From JAJFHI01 sp050633705 (GTDB taxonomy: Bacteria; Pseudomonadota; Alphaproteobacteria; Rhizobiales; Hyphomicrobiaceae), in assembly GCA_050633705.1 (NCBI GenBank), contig JBOEGZ010000012.1, positions 1 to 64,000 of the forward strand: a stretch of 64,000 nt of DNA, in the 5' to 3' direction. Position numbers and translations under genes: made by a program. How positions within the stretch are numbered: position 1 is the stretch's first letter; each line of letters opens with the position of its first letter. The notes under the pieces were generated by a model, which was not told the DNA's origin, made no database searches, and was given only the letters and a program-made list of their open reading frames with translations. Shown piece by piece: positions 9,095-18,292 of this stretch.

Positions 9095-12064
9095 TCACGT
9101 ACCCAGAGCTTCCATCACCAATGTTTTTTGTTCGTTGGCATGTTTGCTTGCAAGTCCGGTTGCCGTTGCAGCAGAAGAAGGCCGCCCAGCATAAATCGGG
9201 CGACTCGTATGAGCACCCAAGTGCGACAGCACCCATTCAATATTTGGTTCAACAAACATCCATGCGCCTTGGTTCTTTGGTTCTTCTTGGCACCAGACAA
9301 ATGACTGGGCATTCTCGAAACGACCAATTTCTTGAATCAACGTTCTGGCTGGGAATGGGTAGAGCTGCTCAACGCGCAAGATGTAGATGTCATCGTGCCC
9401 GCCATTGTTGCGAGCATCCAGCAGGTCATAATAAATTTTACCAGAACACAACACGACGCGTTTGATTTGGTTATCCGGTTTCAAACGAAACTCCGGTGAT
9501 TTCCCGACTCTATTGTTCGGATCACAATCATCCCACAAAACTCTATGGAAGGTCGTGTCTAGCGCTAACTCGGAAAGCTCTGAGACGACCCTCTTATGGC
9601 GTAACAAAGATTTCGGTGTCATGAGGATCAGCGGCTTGCGGAATTTACGATGCAGCTGGCGTCGCAAAATATGGAAATAGTTGGCCGGCGTCGTGCAGTT
9701 GGCAACCTGCCAGTTGTCTTCAGCGGAAAGTTGTAGGAACCGCTCAAGGCGTGCCGAAGAATGCTCCGGGCCCTGCCCCTCATAACCATGTGGCAAGAGA
9801 CAAACCAGCCCAGACATACGAAGCCACTTGCGCTCACCTGACGACAAAAACTGGTCAAAGATGACCTGCGCACCGTTGGCAAAATCGCCAAATTGGGCTT
9901 CCCACATCGTCAAGGCGTTCGGCTCGGCTAACGAGTAGCCATACTCGAAACCAAGTACCGCTTCTTCAGATAACATCGAATTGATAACCTCAAAGCGACC
10001 CTGATCAGGTGAGATATGGCGCAACGGCGTGTAGCGGCGCTCTGTTTCTTGATCGATCAAAACAGAATGGCGCTGCGAGAAGGTTCCTCGTTCGCAGTCT
10101 TGCCCAGATAGCCGAACTGGAAATCCTTCATGGACCAATGTGCCGAACGCCAAGTGCTCGGCCATAGCCCAGTCCAACGCAATCTCGCCATCAACCATTT
10201 TGCGACGCCGGTCGATGAGACGATTAACAGTCTTATGCGCATTGAAACTTGTTGGCACCGACGTCATGTGCCGACCGATAACCCGTAACGTTTCAGCTGC
10301 GACGCCAGTTTGTCCACGACGCGCTTCGTCCTCGACAAAACCAATCGACGACCAACGCCCATCCAACCAATCTGCCTTATTGGGTTTGAACGTATCTGAA
10401 TTCTCAAACTCGCTGTTGAGATGGGCCCGGAAAGACGTCTGCATCGCCTCAAATTCAGTTTGAGTGATGATGCCTTCATCGATCAAACGCTGGGAATATA
10501 TTGTAACGGCTTTTGGATGCTTTTTAATCCGCTTATACATTCGCGGTTGCGTGAACAGCGGTTCATCGCTCTCATTATGACCGAAGCGACGATAGCAAAA
10601 CATATCGATGACAACCGGCTTTTGGAATCTTTGCCGGAACTCTGTTGCGATCTTAGAAACGTGAACCACGGCTTCGGGATCATCTCCGTTAACGTGGAAA
10701 ATTGGTGCTTCAATCATCCGAGCCACATCAGAACAATATGGTGACGAACGCGAGTGGCGCGGATTCGTCGTGAAACCGATTTGGTTATTGATCACAAAGT
10801 GGATCGATCCACCCGTGCGATGGCCTTTCAGGCCTGACAAGCCGAAACACTCGGCAACAACGCCCTGACCGGCAAACGCCGCATCACCGTGTATTAACAA
10901 CGGCAACACGGGTGTGCGTTCCGTCGGACTGCACCCATGTTGGTCTTGTTTGGCGCGCACTTTACCCAACACAACAGGATCAACAATTTCCAAATGCGAT
11001 GGATTGGCTGTCAACGATAGGTGTACATTGTTACCATCGAATGACCGGTCAGAAGATGCGCCGAGGTGATACTTGACGTCTCCAGATCCCTCGACATCGT
11101 CTGGCTTGAACGAGCCGCCTTTAAATTCATTAAAGACTGCACGATGTGGTTTCCCCATAACATTGCATAGAACGTTAAGGCGGCCGCGGTGCGCCATGCC
11201 GATAACGATTTCTTTGACACCCAGCTGACCACCGCGCTTGATGATCTGTTCCAACGCCGGGGCCGTGGCTTCGGCTCCATCCAATCCAAAGCGTTTCGTT
11301 CCGGTATACTTCTTATCGCAGAAGCTCTCGAACATTTCCGCTTCAATCAACTTGTTGAGGATCGCTTTTTTGCCCTCGACCGTGAAGCTTGGAACTTTGT
11401 CCGGACCTTCAATGCGTTCTTGGATCCAAGATTTTTCTGCTGGCGTTGAAATATGCATGAACTGCACACCGATCCGCTGGCAATAAGTCTGTCGCAGAAT
11501 TTGCACGATTTCGCGAATTGTTGCCGTCTGCAAACCAAGAACATTATCGATAAAAATTGGACGGTCCCAATCAGCTTCAACAAAACCGTAGGTTTCGGGG
11601 CGCAGCTCGCGATGCACTTTTCGGTCGGCCAATTGTAGCGGATCAAGGTCGGCAGCCAAGTGGCCCATCACGCGATATGAACGGATGAGCATCAATGCGC
11701 GAACAGAATCCTGCGTTGCCCGCAACGACGACACAGGGCTCAAGTCAAAACCACCCATTGCAGCATTTGCTTGGATTTTTGAACGTAGGGCCTGCTCGGT
11801 TTGCTCATAGTCACCCGTGAGTGCTGCCGTCAGTTCGCCATTTTCCTGGATCTCTTCTAACGGTGTCGCCCATGTTGCATTCAGCGGTGCATCAATGGGA
11901 GCGGTGTCGTCATCGCGAAGGCTTTCAAAGAAATGACGCCACTCGTCAGTGACCGAGCCCGGGTTCGCCGCGTATTGCGCCTGCATTTCTTCTATATAAG
12001 CCGCATTCGCACCTTGGAGAAAGGATGTCTGCAGGAACGACTTGTTGAGCGCATCACGGGTCAT
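9095..12064 (-). CDS. sucA: 2-oxoglutarate dehydrogenase E1 component
   Basis: E1 decarboxylates 2-oxoglutarate with thiamine diphosphate and succinylates the lipoyl group of SucB. The 989-residue length is typical. Visible landmarks are the N-terminal SFLQGANAAYIEEM segment that helps bind E2/E3, the active-site GMAHRGRLNVL motif, the thiamine-binding region around HGDAAFAGQGVVAE, and QIGFTTNP. The C-terminal transketolase-like part follows, including LLPHGYEGQGPEHSSAR. It is transcribed in the order sucD, sucA, sucB, with a 117-bp gap after sucD. AGAGGTT precedes the start. Confidence 0.97.
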   Translation of the reverse strand: MTRDALNKSFLQTSFLQGANAAYIEEMQAQYAANPGSVTDEWRHFFESLRDDDTAPIDAPLNATWATPLEEIQENGELTAALTGDYEQTEQALRSKIQANAAMGGFDLSPVSSLRATQDSVRALMLIRSYRVMGHLAADLDPLQLADRKVHRELRPETYGFVEADWDRPIFIDNVLGLQTATIREIVQILRQTYCQRIGVQFMHISTPAEKSWIQERIEGPDKVPSFTVEGKKAILNKLIEAEMFESFCDKKYTGTKRFGLDGAEATAPALEQIIKRGGQLGVKEIVIGMAHRGRLNVLCNVMGKPHRAVFNEFKGGSFKPDDVEGSGDVKYHLGASSDRSFDGNNVHLSLTANPSHLEIVDPVVLGKVRAKQDQHGCSPTERTPVLPLLIHGDAAFAGQGVVAECFGLSGLKGHRTGGSIHFVINNQIGFTTNPRHSRSSPYCSDVARMIEAPIFHVNGDDPEAVVHVSKIATEFRQRFQKPVVIDMFCYRRFGHNESDEPLFTQPRMYKRIKKHPKAVTIYSQRLIDEGIITQTEFEAMQTSFRAHLNSEFENSDTFKPNKADWLDGRWSSIGFVEDEARRGQTGVAAETLRVIGRHMTSVPTSFNAHKTVNRLIDRRRKMVDGEIALDWAMAEHLAFGTLVHEGFPVRLSGQDCERGTFSQRHSVLIDQETERRYTPLRHISPDQGRFEVINSMLSEEAVLGFEYGYSLAEPNALTMWEAQFGDFANGAQVIFDQFLSSGERKWLRMSGLVCLLPHGYEGQGPEHSSARLERFLQLSAEDNWQVANCTTPANYFHILRRQLHRKFRKPLILMTPKSLLRHKRVVSELSELALDTTFHRVLWDDCDPNNRVGKSPEFRLKPDNQIKRVVLCSGKIYYDLLDARNNGGHDDIYILRVEQLYPFPARTLIQEIGRFENAQSFVWCQEEPKNQGAWMFVEPNIEWVLSHLGAHTSRPIYAGRPSSAATATGLASKHANEQKTLVMEALGT

Positions 12065-12181
12065 GCAGAACCTCTAAAGTTTGAGCCAGACTGACAAATT
12101 GCACCGTCAGGTGGGCGAAGTGTCTATGAAAAAGCGATGCCACATATTGCACCTCTCTCCCAATCAAATAGTCGCTATGAG

Positions 12182-13081
12182 CTAGCCTTTTAAGACCCTA
12201 AGTAAAGTTGTTCCCAAAGAAGCCGGGCTATCTGCGATAGAAATACCCGCGGCTTGCATTGCTTCGATTTTGTCCTCTGCGCCGCCTTTTCCGCCAGCGA
12301 TAATTGCGCCGGCGTGGCCCATGCGACGGCCTGGAGGCGCTGTTACACCGGCGATAAAGCCTGCCATTGGCTTTTTGCGGCCCTTTTTGGCTTGCGCGGT
12401 GATGTATTCAGCCGCTTCTTCTTCAGCCGAACCACCGATCTCCCCAATCATAATAATTGAGTGAGTCTCATCATCATCAAGGAACAAATCGAGCATATCG
12501 ATGAATTCGGTCCCTTTGACAGGGTCGCCGCCAATACCAACAGCCGTGGTCTGGCCAAGACCAGCATCCGTCGTCTGTTTCACGGCTTCGTAAGTCAACG
12601 TGCCAGAGCGCGAAACAATGCCGACATTGCCTTTTAGAAATATATTTCCAGGCATAATACCGATCTTGCATTCATTTGGTGTGAGCACGCCGGGGCAATT
12701 TGGACCGATCAAACGCGATTTCGAACCCGATAGCGAGCGCTTGACCTTGACCATATCCATCACTGGCACACCCTCAGTGATACAGATGATCAATTCAACC
12801 TTAGCTTCGATGGCTTCCAAAATAGCATCCGCAGCAAAGGGTGGCGGAACATAAACAGCACTTGCCGTCGCACCGGTTGCTCTTACGGCTTCATCGACTG
12901 TGTTGAACAACGGCACATCAGCAAGTTCTGGATCTGGATGAGCTTGCCCCCCTTTACCAGGTGTGACGCCACCGACGCAGGCGGTCCCATAGGCCTTGCC
13001 TTGTTTCGTGTGAAACGTACCTTGCGAGCCGGTCAAGCCCTGGCAAATAACCTTCGTATTCTTATCAACGAGAATAGCCAT
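12182..13081 (-). CDS. sucD: Succinyl-CoA synthetase alpha subunit
   Basis: The alpha subunit binds CoA and carries the phosphohistidine in the reversible reaction succinyl-CoA + phosphate + NDP to succinate + CoA + NTP. The 299-residue product has the N-terminal Rossmann CoA-binding fold (GLTGSQGTFHTKQ) and the active-site GHAGAI motif with H256. Its length is normal. It works with SucC, but the two genes are separated by an extra gene (13108-13698), which is unusual because sucC and sucD are normally adjacent or overlapping. Confidence 0.97.
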   Translation of the reverse strand: MAILVDKNTKVICQGLTGSQGTFHTKQGKAYGTACVGGVTPGKGGQAHPDPELADVPLFNTVDEAVRATGATASAVYVPPPFAADAILEAIEAKVELIICITEGVPVMDMVKVKRSLSGSKSRLIGPNCPGVLTPNECKIGIMPGNIFLKGNVGIVSRSGTLTYEAVKQTTDAGLGQTTAVGIGGDPVKGTEFIDMLDLFLDDDETHSIIMIGEIGGSAEEEAAEYITAQAKKGRKKPMAGFIAGVTAPPGRRMGHAGAIIAGGKGGAEDKIEAMQAAGISIADSPASLGTTLLRVLKG

Positions 13082-13107
13082 GTTCTTTTTCGCGTCCTAT
13101 CCAAGAT

Positions 13108-13698
13108 TTATTGCTTTGCTGCAGCGGTTGCAGCAAGCGCCACACCTGTCAGCCCCGTTTGTTTTGTGGCGATACTCGATGCAGCAAAATAGCCGTTCTT
13201 GATCATCACGTAGCCTGGAAATTTTTTTGGTAGCTTCCACCGTTCACCAAACACACCACCGTGGTTGCGAGATTGCGTTGGTGGTGTGCCAATCCAACTT
13301 GCCATTGCTTGAGTCTCAACGCGTTCCGTCGCGGAAAAGTCGTAGACGTAGCAACCGTTAAAATTGCGTCCCTGTATTTCGACACCGGTTAATACAGCAA
13401 AGAAAGTTCCAGCTTTCGTCTTCATACCCAACGGGCGCAGCCTTTTGGGCTTAACTTTCGACGACTGCGACATCGCCAGGACCTGTTTCAATTGCGGATC
13501 GACATCTGGTGTTACAGGTTGCCACCCTTGCGAGCGGGCGGTTTTAAACAAGTTTTCTGTGTTGGTCAGGTCAGGTGTGCACAAGGCTTTGAATGCAGCC
13601 ATAACCCCGCCGCCAACGTCGGCTTTCGCACTCGCAATACCCAGCGCGAAGGTCATCATCACTGCCCCAATGTAGGAGACCTGTTTCACCTTAAGCAT
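13108..13698 (-). CDS. Secreted protein of unknown function inserted between sucC and sucD
   Basis: I do not recognise this 196-residue protein. It begins with a signal peptide (IGAVMMTFALGIASAKADV), so it is probably periplasmic. The mature part has two cysteines, one near residue 40 (ALCTPDL) and one near 120 (FNGCYVYDF), which could form a disulfide. The C-terminus is Ala/Lys-rich. Its ATG overlaps the sucC stop codon by one base (TAATG), and sucD begins 26 bp after its end, so it is very probably co-transcribed and translationally coupled. A periplasmic protein coupled to a cytoplasmic TCA enzyme has no evident mechanistic link; the arrangement may only set expression level. Confidence 0.85.
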   Translation of the reverse strand: MLKVKQVSYIGAVMMTFALGIASAKADVGGGVMAAFKALCTPDLTNTENLFKTARSQGWQPVTPDVDPQLKQVLAMSQSSKVKPKRLRPLGMKTKAGTFFAVLTGVEIQGRNFNGCYVYDFSATERVETQAMASWIGTPPTQSRNHGGVFGERWKLPKKFPGYVMIKNGYFAASSIATKQTGLTGVALAATAAAKQ

Positions 13699-14900
13699 TA
13701 AGCTGCTGCTGCCTTTACTTCGCTTGTTATTTTTTCGGCTGCATCGGCAAGGTCATCGGCAGGGACAATCTTCAATCCACTTTCAGACAGAATTTTCTTG
13801 CCAAGTTCCACATTCGTGCCTTCCAGCCGCACGACCAACGGTACCGTAATGTCCATTTCTTTGGCCGCAGCGATTACGCCTTCTGCGATTATGTCACAAC
13901 GCATGATGCCGCCAAAAATATTGACCAGAATGCCCTTCACGTTATCGTCGGACAAAATGATCTTAAAGGCCTCTTGGACTTTTTCTTTCGACGCCCCGCC
14001 ACCGACGTCAAGAAAATTGGCAGGCTCGGCGCCGTAAAGCTTGATGATATCCATTGTCGCCATCGCCAAACCAGCACCGTTCACCATGCAACCAATCGTG
14101 CCGTCGAGCTTAATGTAGGACAAATCGTATTTGGAGGCTTCGATTTCAGCAGGGTCTTCCTCGCCGAGATCACGATACTCCATGATCTCGGGGTGGCGAT
14201 AAAGGGCATTGGAATCGAAGTCCATCTTGCCATCAAGACAAATGAGATCCCCAGCCTCGGTCACAACCAACGGGTTGATTTCGAGCATGCTCATGTCTTT
14301 CTCGCAAACCATCTTGTAAAGCTGGCCCACCATCTTGGCGCATTGCTTGACCTGGTCACCCTTGAGACCCAACGCAAACGCAATCCGCCGACCATGGTGG
14401 CCTTGAAAACCCGTTGCAGGGTCAACCGTCAAAGTCATGATCTTTTCTGGTGTGCTGTGCGCCACTTCTTCAATATTCATGCCGCCTTCTTGGCTCACGA
14501 TAAAGGCAACCCGGGATGTTTCACGATCAACGAGGGCCGAAAGATAAAGCTCATTGGCAATCGCTGAACCGTTCTCAACATAGAGCCGCTTCACTTCTCG
14601 ACCAGCAGGGCCCGTCTGAACAGTCACAAGTGTGTTGCCAAGCATCTGAGTTGCAAATTCTCGCACCTCATCGATCGACTTTGCGAGACGGACACCACCT
14701 TTGTCGCCTGCTTCAGGTTCCTTGAACGTTCCCTTACCGCGACCTCCGGCATGAATTTGCGATTTAACAACCCAAACCGGTCCCGGCAATTTCGTTGCTG
14801 CCTCAACAGCCTCATCGACCGTAAAAGCTGCATGACCATCCGGCGTTGCGACACCATAAAGACGGTAGAGTTCTTTCGCTTGGTATTCGTGAATGTTCAT
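13698..14900 (-). CDS. sucC: Succinyl-CoA synthetase beta subunit (ADP-forming type)
   Basis: The beta subunit has the ATP-grasp domain that binds the nucleotide and grips the phosphohistidine of SucD. The 400-residue product starts MNIHEYQAKEL, the near-universal N-terminus of the family; an in-frame TTG 18 bases upstream is rejected for that reason. Recognisable segments are the nucleotide-binding VVKSQIHAGGRGKG, the metal-site region LEINPLVVT, and the C-terminal GVNGAGLAM-like and VNIFGGIMRCD motifs. A perfect 10-bp hairpin lies in the gap between mdh and this gene. The stop codon overlaps the start of the inserted secreted-protein gene. Confidence 0.97.
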   Translation of the reverse strand: MNIHEYQAKELYRLYGVATPDGHAAFTVDEAVEAATKLPGPVWVVKSQIHAGGRGKGTFKEPEAGDKGGVRLAKSIDEVREFATQMLGNTLVTVQTGPAGREVKRLYVENGSAIANELYLSALVDRETSRVAFIVSQEGGMNIEEVAHSTPEKIMTLTVDPATGFQGHHGRRIAFALGLKGDQVKQCAKMVGQLYKMVCEKDMSMLEINPLVVTEAGDLICLDGKMDFDSNALYRHPEIMEYRDLGEEDPAEIEASKYDLSYIKLDGTIGCMVNGAGLAMATMDIIKLYGAEPANFLDVGGGASKEKVQEAFKIILSDDNVKGILVNIFGGIMRCDIIAEGVIAAAKEMDITVPLVVRLEGTNVELGKKILSESGLKIVPADDLADAAEKITSEVKAAAA

Positions 14901-14946
14901 CAGACAGCACCCGCCCAAGTTATCGTAAAATTACAATTCAAAGTTT

Positions 14947-14974
14947 GAAGGCGCCGATCGTAAACGGCGCCTTC
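14947..14974 (-). other. Intercistronic hairpin between mdh and sucC
   Basis: GAAGGCGCCG (14947-14956) is perfectly complementary to CGGCGCCTTC (14965-14974) across an 8-base loop. On the transcribed minus strand the stem is GC-rich and lacks a clean T-tract. It is therefore more likely an mRNA-stabilising or attenuating hairpin that separates mdh from sucC levels than a full terminator. Confidence 0.6.
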
Positions 14975-14986
14975 GTTTAAAGTTAT

Positions 14987-15952
14987 TCAGCTTGCGAGTT
15001 CCGGCACCAAGCTTTTGCAGCTGTCGACCAATTCCTTCACCGCACTGACTGAACTGTCAAACATGGCCTTTTCTGAAGCATCGAATTCAATTTCAACGAC
15101 CCTCTCACAGCCATTACCTCCAATCACGATTGGTACGCCGACGTACATGTCTTTCACACCATATTCGCCGGTCAAGTATGCAGCAGCCGGTAATACACGG
15201 CGTTTGTCTTTAAGATACGCTTCTGCCATCTCGATCGCTGAAGCGGCAGGTGCATAATATGCAGAGCCAGTTTTCAACAGCCCAACAATCTCACCGCCAC
15301 CCTTGCGCGTGCGATCGACAATCGCATCGAGCTTGTCTTGAGTGATCCAGCCCATCTTAATGAGGTCAGGAAGTGGAATGCCTGCAACGGAAGAATAACG
15401 AACCAACGGCACCATTGTATCGCCATGGCCACCAGCAACAGATGCGGTCACGTCCTCAACCGAGACATTCATCTCTTCGGCAAGAAACAGTTTAAAGCGG
15501 GCTGAATCTAAAACACCAGCCATGCCAACAACCTTATTTGCCGGCAGACCTGAGAATTTCTGAAGTGCCCAAACCATGGCATCAAGTGGATTCGTGATGA
15601 CAATAACGAAAGCGTTTGGAGCGTGCTTGGCAATACCTTCACCAACAGCCTTCATGACTTTGAGGTTGGTTCCAACCAAGTCGTCACGGCTCATGCCAGG
15701 CTTACGAGGAATACCAGCTGTTACAATGCAAACGTCCGCGCCAGCAATTTCCGCGTAATCTTGAGTCCCGCGCAGAGCGCAGTTAAACCCCTCCGCTGCA
15801 CCCGACTGGGCAATATCGAGAGATTTGCCTTCTGGCATCCCCTCCGCAATATCGAACAATACAACGTCGCCAAGCTCTTTCAGTCCAACCAAGTGAGCGA
15901 GTGTACCGCCGATCATACCAGCGCCGATTAACGCAATTTTGTTGCGCGCCAT
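14987..15952 (-). CDS. mdh: Malate dehydrogenase
   Basis: This enzyme oxidises malate to oxaloacetate with NAD+. The 321-residue product belongs to the LDH-like MDH group usual in alphaproteobacteria. It has the NAD-binding GAGMIGG motif at 10-16, substrate-binding arginines R83 and R89 in IPRKPGMSRDDL, R152, and catalytic H176 in GGHGDTMVP. A strong AAGGAGG site precedes the ATG. It heads the suc operon proper, 210 bp downstream of zapE. The residues fit malate rather than lactate specificity, though confirming that needs the substrate-loop comparison. Confidence 0.96.
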   Translation of the reverse strand: MARNKIALIGAGMIGGTLAHLVGLKELGDVVLFDIAEGMPEGKSLDIAQSGAAEGFNCALRGTQDYAEIAGADVCIVTAGIPRKPGMSRDDLVGTNLKVMKAVGEGIAKHAPNAFVIVITNPLDAMVWALQKFSGLPANKVVGMAGVLDSARFKLFLAEEMNVSVEDVTASVAGGHGDTMVPLVRYSSVAGIPLPDLIKMGWITQDKLDAIVDRTRKGGGEIVGLLKTGSAYYAPAASAIEMAEAYLKDKRRVLPAAAYLTGEYGVKDMYVGVPIVIGGNGCERVVEIEFDASEKAMFDSSVSAVKELVDSCKSLVPELAS

Positions 15953-16162
15953 GCGGAAGGCCTCCTTATTTTATCTTCATGGGATCAATGCGATCTGTGA
16001 ATTCAGTGATCATTTGAATTTGTGACAAGGTCGGGCAAAGAGCAGTTTCATTTGCCCTATGCCTACCTGGCCACGGTTAAAGGCCTCGTTAGCCTGAAAC
16101 ACCCTAAGTTTCAAGGCGACCCAGATTTACCACGAAAGACGCAGGCACATTCTCACGATGCG

Positions 16163-17293
16163 CTATAATTCAGTGGTAACACCACGTTCAGCTCGTTTTG
16201 CACGCGCATCTAAATAGGCCTCGCTGCGCATCTCAGTTAATCGGGACGCCGTACGCAGGAATAAATCAGCACCATCGCCGTGATCGTAGAGTTCATCCGG
16301 TTCACCCTCAGCTGACACGATCAGACATACGCCAGCATCATAAAGTGTATCGACGAGATTAATGAACCGCCTGGCTTCGTTGCGTTTTTCGGGATTGAGC
16401 AGCGGTATATGGTCGATCAAGACGGTGTGAAAGGCCTGGGCGACCTGCAAATAATCCAACGTCCCAAGAGGTTTTTCACACAGATCAGCGAACGAAAACC
16501 GCGCCACCCCTTTCAAGGCCTGCGGTACATCGACAAGACGCCCTTTGACTTCCAGCTTGGCGGCTGGGCCGTTGCTTTGACCCGTTAATCTCAACCAATG
16601 TTGGTCGAGAATTTCTTCTGCTCTGGCATCTGCCGGTGTGACATAGAGTTCTTGGCCAGCCAGTTTGTCACGTCGATAGTCCTTTGCCGAAGCCAATTCA
16701 AAGACATCCATATTGTCTTTCAAGTGCTCAATGAACGGCAGAAACAGTTGTCGATTGAGCCCGTGGCGATAAAGGTCATCGGGTGCAGAATTCGAGGTTG
16801 CAACCACCACCACGCCAAATTCAAACAGGGCCGCGAACAGTCTGCTAAGCACCATGGCATCTGAAATGTCGGTGACATGAAATTCATCAAAGCACAACAG
16901 TTGAGCTTCTTTGGCGATCGCTGCTGCAACTGTTGGGATCGGGTCCCCCTCCACTGTTTCGCGAGCTTCACCAATGCGATCGTGCGTTTCTGCCATAAAC
17001 TGGTGAAAGTGAAGCCGTCGCTTGGGTTGAAAAGGCGTAACCTCATAAAAGAGGTCCATCAGCATCGTTTTTCCGCGACCGACACCACCGTGAAGATAGA
17101 GGCCTCGGACAGGAGCGGGGGTTGGTTTTGCAAAAAGCCTCCAAAATGTTGGCTTAGACGTCGTGCACTGAAGCAACGACCGACCAACCTCATCAAGATG
17201 GAGTGCTGCCAGCTGCTGAACGGCATCAGGTTCTATTTCACCCGACCGAACAAGAGCACCATACCGGTCACAAACCGCCTGTCTCTTCGTCAC
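16163..17293 (-). CDS. zapE: Cell division ATPase ZapE (AFG1-like)
   Basis: ZapE/AFG1 proteins are AAA-type ATPases; in E. coli ZapE acts on FtsZ rings and the mitochondrial homologue Afg1 helps turn over respiratory subunits. The sequence has Walker A GGVGRGKT, the following LMDLFYE, a Walker B LLCFDEFHVTD, and the C-terminal LVDTLYDAGV region. A GTG at 17293 (product begins TKRQAVCDRYGALV, 376 residues) is preceded by AAGGATGG and is preferred; an ATG at 17335 adds 14 residues but has no good ribosome binding site. In many alphaproteobacteria this gene precedes mdh and the suc genes, as here. Confidence 0.93.
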   Translation of the reverse strand: MTKRQAVCDRYGALVRSGEIEPDAVQQLAALHLDEVGRSLLQCTTSKPTFWRLFAKPTPAPVRGLYLHGGVGRGKTMLMDLFYEVTPFQPKRRLHFHQFMAETHDRIGEARETVEGDPIPTVAAAIAKEAQLLCFDEFHVTDISDAMVLSRLFAALFEFGVVVVATSNSAPDDLYRHGLNRQLFLPFIEHLKDNMDVFELASAKDYRRDKLAGQELYVTPADARAEEILDQHWLRLTGQSNGPAAKLEVKGRLVDVPQALKGVARFSFADLCEKPLGTLDYLQVAQAFHTVLIDHIPLLNPEKRNEARRFINLVDTLYDAGVCLIVSAEGEPDELYDHGDGADLFLRTASRLTEMRSEAYLDARAKRAERGVTTEL

Positions 17294-17335
17294 AATCGTC
17301 CCATCCTTTTCAACCGCGCTTTGCTTAAAAAGCAT

Positions 17336-17653
17336 GCCAGTCGTGAAAGCCTCTTAACCCGATAAATTCAGTCATTGGCTTTCCAATCACTGACGACCTC
17401 ATCACAAACAGCATGATCTCTCAGCCTTGCGTTTTAATGCCCATGCGGCGAGAAGCCAGCGCCTGAACGTCTTCCAAAAAAAGAGCTCGACACCATCTGA
17501 AGCTATTGTGCAATGCAGCACTTGAGACCCTTAGCGCAAATTAGGTCTGGAGTGAAACACAACGCAGCCTGGCAAATTGGCCATTTCCTCGACGCAACGC
17601 GTTGGTTCGCCGGAAAACAACACCAAGCCGCCATGAAGAGGAAGTCGTTTGCG
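17336..17653. other. Gap upstream of the interrupted acetyltransferase
   Basis: No gene, terminator or repeat that I can support is visible in this 318-bp divergent gap between zapE and the acetyltransferase. It should hold both promoters. The acetyltransferase frame is open from 17513, but the segment before 17654 does not look like protein. Confidence 0.5.
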
Positions 17654-18292
17654 ATGGAAGAACAGCATTTTGAATCCGGCAAAACCCGCAAACTTCGATC
17701 AAACGAAACAGCGGAATTTCGCGATCATCTTCTCCGATTAGATAAAGAAGGACGCCGTTTGCGTTTTGCGCATGCGGTTTTTGATGAATTTATCGAAAAC
17801 TACGCAGACGAAATGACCGGAATTGGAAGCATTATATATGGCTATTTCACCGAAACCAGAGTCCATGCCAGCGCAGAACTAAAAAAACTCGACGAAACAT
17901 GGGGTCATGATGCCGAAACAGCATTTTCTGTCGAAACCAGCATCCAGGACCATGGTATCGGCACAGAATTGATGGGATGAGTGATTTCTGCCGCACGAAA
18001 TCGTGGTGTCAGCAAAATATATATGTGTTGTTTGGCAGAAAATGCCCGAATGCAGGCTATTACCCGCAAACATGAAGCCGAATTACCCTTCGAACACGGC
18101 GACGTCGTCGAAGAAATCATTCTGAGCGGTCCAAATTACTTCTCGATCCTTTCCGAGGCTATCGACGACAGGACCAAGTTATATGTTGGCCGTGTTCAAC
18201 CTACAAAAGCGCCTGATGAAGGTTGCGTAAGTTGGCATTGCAATGGCGAAATACAGTTTTCCCCGGCTGCAAAATTCAAAAAAACTCAATAA
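17654..18292 (+). pseudogene. GNAT acetyltransferase interrupted by an in-frame TGA
   Basis: The two halves are in one frame and read as one GNAT N-acetyltransferase. The first half (17654-17980) starts at an ATG with AGAGGAAG ahead and contains the acetyl-CoA-binding stretch ending GIGTELMG. TGA follows at 17978-17980, and the frame continues VISAARNRGVSKIYM, exactly the helix that follows this motif in GNATs, where an arginine (CGA) would fit the TGA position. A single C-to-T change explains the break. The rest is uninterrupted to 18292. GNATs acetylate small molecules or protein amines; the substrate is unknown. A sequencing error, or two separately translated halves (GTG at 17981), cannot be excluded. 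Confidence 0.75.

Noticed and set aside
17978..17980. Selenocysteine at the TGA in the acetyltransferase
   Set aside because: No SECIS-like hairpin follows, GNAT enzymes do not use selenocysteine here, and an arginine codon one base away explains it.
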